Of a stretch of DNA of 64,000 nucleotides, positions 60,848 through 64,000 are shown in pieces; the stretch's first letter is position 1, and the number at the start of each line of letters is the position of its first letter. The stretch is from Thioalkalicoccus limnaeus (GTDB lineage Bacteria; Pseudomonadota; Gammaproteobacteria; Chromatiales; Chromatiaceae): assembly GCF_041197575.1 (NCBI RefSeq), contig NZ_JBDKXB010000003.1:62001-126000 (forward strand). Reading direction: 5' to 3'. Below the pieces are notes generated by a model that saw only the letters and a program-made list of their open reading frames with translations, was not told the origin of the DNA and made no database searches. The position numbers and the translations under genes are program-made.

Positions 60848-63013
60848 TCAGGCTAGATCAAAGCGATCCGCGTTCATGACTTTCGTCCAGGCCGCGATGA
60901 AGTCCTGCACGAATTTCTCGTGACCGTCATCCTGCGCATAGACTTCGGCGTAGGCGCGCAGGATCGAGTTGGACCCGAAGACGAGATCGACCCGGGTGGC
61001 CGTCCATCTGACGTCCCCGGTCTGGCGGTCCCGAATCTCATACAGGTTGTTGGCGACCGGATTCCAGGTGTAGCCCATGTCGGTCAGGTTGACGAAGAAG
61101 TCATTGCTGAGGACCCCTTCGCGGTCCGTGAACACGCCATGGCGGGTGCCGCCGTAGTTCGTACCCAGGACGCGCATGCCGCCGACGAGGACCGTCATCT
61201 CATGTGCGGTCAACCCGAGGAGTTGCGTGCGGTCGAGCATCAATTCCTCGGCGGTGACGACGTAGTCCTTCTTCATCCAGTTGCGGTAGCCGTCGGCGAG
61301 CGGTTCCAACGGGTCGAAGGAGGTGGCATCGGTCATCTCGTCCGTGGCATCGCCGCGGCCCGGCGCGAAGGGCACCGTGACATCGAAGCCCGCTGCCTTC
61401 GCCGCCTGCTCGATTCCGACGTTCCCGGCCAGAACGATGACGTCCGCGACGCTGGCTCCGGTCTGCGCCGCAATGCCTTCCAGAACCGCTAGCACCTTGG
61501 CTAGGCGGGCGGGCTCGTTGCCCTCCCAGTCCTTCTGTGGTGCCAGACGGATGCGTGCCCCGTTGGCGCCGCCGCGCATGTCGGAGCCGCGGAAGGTGCG
61601 GGCGCTGTCCCAGGCCGTTGCGACCATCTCGCCGATCGCGAGGCCGCTGGCCGCGATCTTCGCCTTTACCGCTGCCACGTCATAGTCGGTGCGGCCGGCG
61701 GGCACCGGATCCTGCCAGATCAGGTCTTCGCTCGGCACGTCGGGGCCGATGTAGCGAGCCTTCGGCCCCATGTCCCGGTGGGTCAACTTGAACCAGGCCC
61801 GCGCGAACACCTCCGCGAAATAGGCGGGATCCTTATGGAAGCGCTCCGAGATCGGCCGATAGATCGGGTCCATCTTCATCGCCATGTCCGCATCGGTCAT
61901 GATCGGATTGTGGCGGATCGAAGGGTCCTCGACATCGACCGGCTTGTCTTCCTCCTTGATGTCGATCGGCTCCCACTGCCAGGCACCGGCCGGGCTCTTC
62001 TTCAATTCCCACTCGTAGTTGAGGAGCAGATGGAAATAGCCGTTGTCCCACCGGGTGGGATGGGTGGTCCAGGCGCCTTCGAGGCCGCTGGTGACCGTAT
62101 CCCGGCCGATGCCCCGCTTGGTCTTGTTCAGCCAGCCGAGGCCCTGATCCTCGACATCGGTGCCTTCTGGACTCGGGCCCAGCAGGCCGGCGTCGCCATT
62201 ACCGTGGCACTTCCCGACCGTGTGGCCGCCCGCCGTCAACGCGACCGTCTCCTCGTCGTTCATTGCCATCCGGGCGAAGGTCAGGCGGACGTCCTGTGCC
62301 GTGCGTAGGGGGTCCGGCTTGCCGTTGACCCCTTCCGGGTTCACATAGATGAGCCCCATCTGCACTGCGGCTAGCGGGTTCTCCAGCGGCTCACCGCTCT
62401 CGGCTTCATAGCGGTTGGGCGCCAGCCACTCCTTCTCGGATCCCCAGTAGACATCCTTCTCTGGGTGCCAGATGTCCGCGCGGCCAAAGCCGAAACCGAA
62501 GGTCTTGAAGCCCATGGACTCATAGGCCATGTTTCCGGCCAGGATGATCAGGTCGGCCCAACTGAGCTTGTTGCCGTATTTCTTCTTGATGGGCCAAAGC
62601 AGGCGCCGCGCCTTGTCGAGGTTGGCGTTGTCCGGCCACGAGTTGATCGGCGCGAAGCGCTGGTTCCCGGTCCCGCCGCCGCCACGCCCATCGGCGATGC
62701 GGTAGGTGCCGGCCGCGTGCCAGGCCATGCGGATCATCAGGCCGCCGTAGTGGCCCCAGTCGGCGGGCCACCAGTCCTGGCTCTCCGTCATCAGTGCCCG
62801 CAGGTCCTTCTTCAACGCCTCCACGTCGAGCTTTTTGAGTTCTTCGCGATAGCTGAATTCCGGCCCCAGCGGATTGGTCTTGGTGTCATGCTGATGCAGG
62901 ATGTCGAGGTTCAGGGCGCTCGGCCACCACTCCATGTTCGACATGCTGGTCGACGTGGCCCCACCGTGCAGGACGGGGCATTTGCCTCCTGTATTCGTCG
63001 CATTCGTACTCAT
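60848..63013 (-). CDS. katG: Catalase-peroxidase
   Basis: Bifunctional heme catalase/peroxidase removing H2O2. 721 aa, normal length. Distal Arg-Trp-His in RMAWHAAGTYR (R95, W98, H99), Tyr of GLIYVNPEG (cross-linked in the family with the Trp and a Met), and proximal His in TAGGHTVGKCHG are intact; the C-terminal duplicated half is present. ATG 63013 is preceded by GAGGAG. No oxyR is adjacent, and OxyR sites were not recognised. Confidence 0.98.
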   Translation of the reverse strand: MSTNATNTGGKCPVLHGGATSTSMSNMEWWPSALNLDILHQHDTKTNPLGPEFSYREELKKLDVEALKKDLRALMTESQDWWPADWGHYGGLMIRMAWHAAGTYRIADGRGGGGTGNQRFAPINSWPDNANLDKARRLLWPIKKKYGNKLSWADLIILAGNMAYESMGFKTFGFGFGRADIWHPEKDVYWGSEKEWLAPNRYEAESGEPLENPLAAVQMGLIYVNPEGVNGKPDPLRTAQDVRLTFARMAMNDEETVALTAGGHTVGKCHGNGDAGLLGPSPEGTDVEDQGLGWLNKTKRGIGRDTVTSGLEGAWTTHPTRWDNGYFHLLLNYEWELKKSPAGAWQWEPIDIKEEDKPVDVEDPSIRHNPIMTDADMAMKMDPIYRPISERFHKDPAYFAEVFARAWFKLTHRDMGPKARYIGPDVPSEDLIWQDPVPAGRTDYDVAAVKAKIAASGLAIGEMVATAWDSARTFRGSDMRGGANGARIRLAPQKDWEGNEPARLAKVLAVLEGIAAQTGASVADVIVLAGNVGIEQAAKAAGFDVTVPFAPGRGDATDEMTDATSFDPLEPLADGYRNWMKKDYVVTAEELMLDRTQLLGLTAHEMTVLVGGMRVLGTNYGGTRHGVFTDREGVLSNDFFVNLTDMGYTWNPVANNLYEIRDRQTGDVRWTATRVDLVFGSNSILRAYAEVYAQDDGHEKFVQDFIAAWTKVMNADRFDLA

Positions 63014-63226
63014 CTCTGTCTCAACTCCTCGCTTCGTGTGATGGAACTTCGTTGAGCATCCCCCGCAGAGCCGGCGAAAACTCGACGTGCCGCGGAAGCC
63101 TTGCCTGTTCGTGTTCGGCTGTTGTTTGGTTCGGTGTTCTTGGCCCCCCTCGAGGCGACATGGGTCCACGGATGTGCCGCTCGCGCCCACCGGTGGACGG
63201 CGAGGGCGGTTCGACTGGGCTGCTGC

Positions 63227-63892
63227 TCAGGAGTCGAACACGAGCAGATCGGGTGTTGCCCCAAGGCCCCTGAGTGCGTCATTCACCGACACGTTGAACT
63301 GTGGGGGGCCGCAGACATAGAAATGCTGGCGGAAGTCGCGGACTTGTGCGGCGAGAAAATCACGATCGATGCGCTGGTGCGCGTAGCCCGCGGCCTGCTC
63401 GTCGGTGCAGGTCAGGACGCACCGGTCACCGAGCATGTATCGCAACTCCTTCTCGTCGATCACGTCTGCAGGTGTCTTATTGGAAAACAACAGGCTGTGG
63501 TCGGCCAGGCGTTGCTCGCGGCCCAGTTGCCGCAGAATCGCGAGGAACGGGGTGATGCCCGCGCCGCCGGCGATAAATACGCCTGGGCCCTTGTAGCGGA
63601 TGCTGCCAAATGGGTCCGACATCAACAGAGGTGCGCCCGGTTCCAACCCGTGGAGCGCCTGGGTCACGCCTCGGTGCGCCGGGTAGGCCTTGATGATGAA
63701 CTCCAGCACCCGGTCGTCACGCAGCGAGGTTGGTGTAAAGGGCCGGCCCTCCTCCCGCCAGTCGGGGTGATCGATGGCCAGTTCCACCCCTTCTCCCGGC
63801 TCGAACTCGAACCCGTCGGGGCGAGTGACGATGAATCGCTTGACGTCATGAGTGACAAAGCCGGACATCAGTAACGTCACTTGGTGAGTCAT
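63227..63892 (-). CDS. FAD-dependent oxidoreductase of the ferredoxin-NADP reductase family
   Basis: 221 aa: FAD-binding barrel with RPFTPTS, then a NAD-binding domain with GVFIAGGAGITPFLAILRQL, LLFSNKTPADVIDEKEL and the C-terminal FYVCGPPQFN. Resembles short flavohaemoprotein-reductase and flavodoxin-reductase-like proteins lacking an iron-sulfur domain. 213 bp upstream of katG on the same strand; a supply of electrons in stress response is possible but not shown. The last 108 bp of the window show no further gene. Confidence 0.85.
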   Translation of the reverse strand: MTHQVTLLMSGFVTHDVKRFIVTRPDGFEFEPGEGVELAIDHPDWREEGRPFTPTSLRDDRVLEFIIKAYPAHRGVTQALHGLEPGAPLLMSDPFGSIRYKGPGVFIAGGAGITPFLAILRQLGREQRLADHSLLFSNKTPADVIDEKELRYMLGDRCVLTCTDEQAAGYAHQRIDRDFLAAQVRDFRQHFYVCGPPQFNVSVNDALRGLGATPDLLVFDS

Positions 63893-64000
63893 GGCTGTTT
63901 TCCGTTGTCTCTCCTCGAATGGTCGGGTGCCCGCCGGGCGCTCCACGCCTTGGTCTCGTCGCTCGACGGCCTGATTCGACGAGTCCTGACCCTCACACCC

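Overview
The window is about 65% G+C, with densely packed genes and many ATGA or GTGA stop/start overlaps. Gene order matches Gammaproteobacteria in several blocks: pilB-pilC-pilD-coaE, groES-groEL near fxsA and cutA-dsbD, aroQ-accB-accC-prmA, and gshB-tonB-yqgE-ruvX-pyrR-pyrB-pyrC'. A PyrK-type subunit after the pseudo-dihydroorotase, RpfG/RpfC and a two-alpha-domain DsbD would fit a Chromatiales-like (purple sulfur or relative) gammaproteobacterium. That placement is an inference; no rRNA or tRNA gene was seen to confirm it.

Layout. 1-9.4 kb: the tail of a methyltransferase, NrdB (ribonucleotide reductase R2), a SprT-like protein, thiC under a TPP riboswitch, nadC, a DUF1631 protein whose 3' end is tandemly duplicated, AmpD, and a SPOR protein coupled to argS. 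11-17 kb: a GNAT-nitrilase fusion, a quinone-oxidoreductase-like protein with a phosphoesterase, an Hsp20 and a PQQ-type sugar dehydrogenase lipoprotein. 16.8-21.3 kb: the type IV pilus assembly genes pilB, pilC and pilD, followed by coaE. 21.7-31.2 kb: an EF-G paralogue, an L,D-transpeptidase convergent with a small Lpp-like lipoprotein, a DUF98 chorismate-lyase-like gene, the RpfG-RpfC signalling pair and an MFS transporter. 31.5-48.8 kb: groESL with a CIRCE operator, fxsA, cutA-dsbD with a TlpA-like gene, aroQ-accBC-prmA, the pyrimidine operon, tonB, apbE and gshB. 48.9-60.7 kb: an exopolysaccharide locus (WecA, an O-antigen-ligase-like protein, a Wza-like lipoprotein, a Wzc-like kinase, a J-domain protein, a TPR/jelly-roll protein and a FecR-like protein) ending in a decayed GumC-type gene. 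60.8-64 kb: katG and an FAD reductase.

The most unusual signal is a ~115-bp structured element present twice, at 11249-11362 (minus) and 21462-21578 (plus). Its hairpins are kept although the stem sequences differ, including a compensatory base-pair change. Other points of interest are a prmA frame with no stop codon until deep inside the convergent pyrK gene, a dihydroorotase homologue without its metal-binding HxH, a TlpA-like protein with a single cysteine beside a two-alpha-domain DsbD, a gene-less leader ending in an intrinsic terminator ahead of the polysaccharide export operon, and a J-domain/NTF2-like membrane protein inside that operon.
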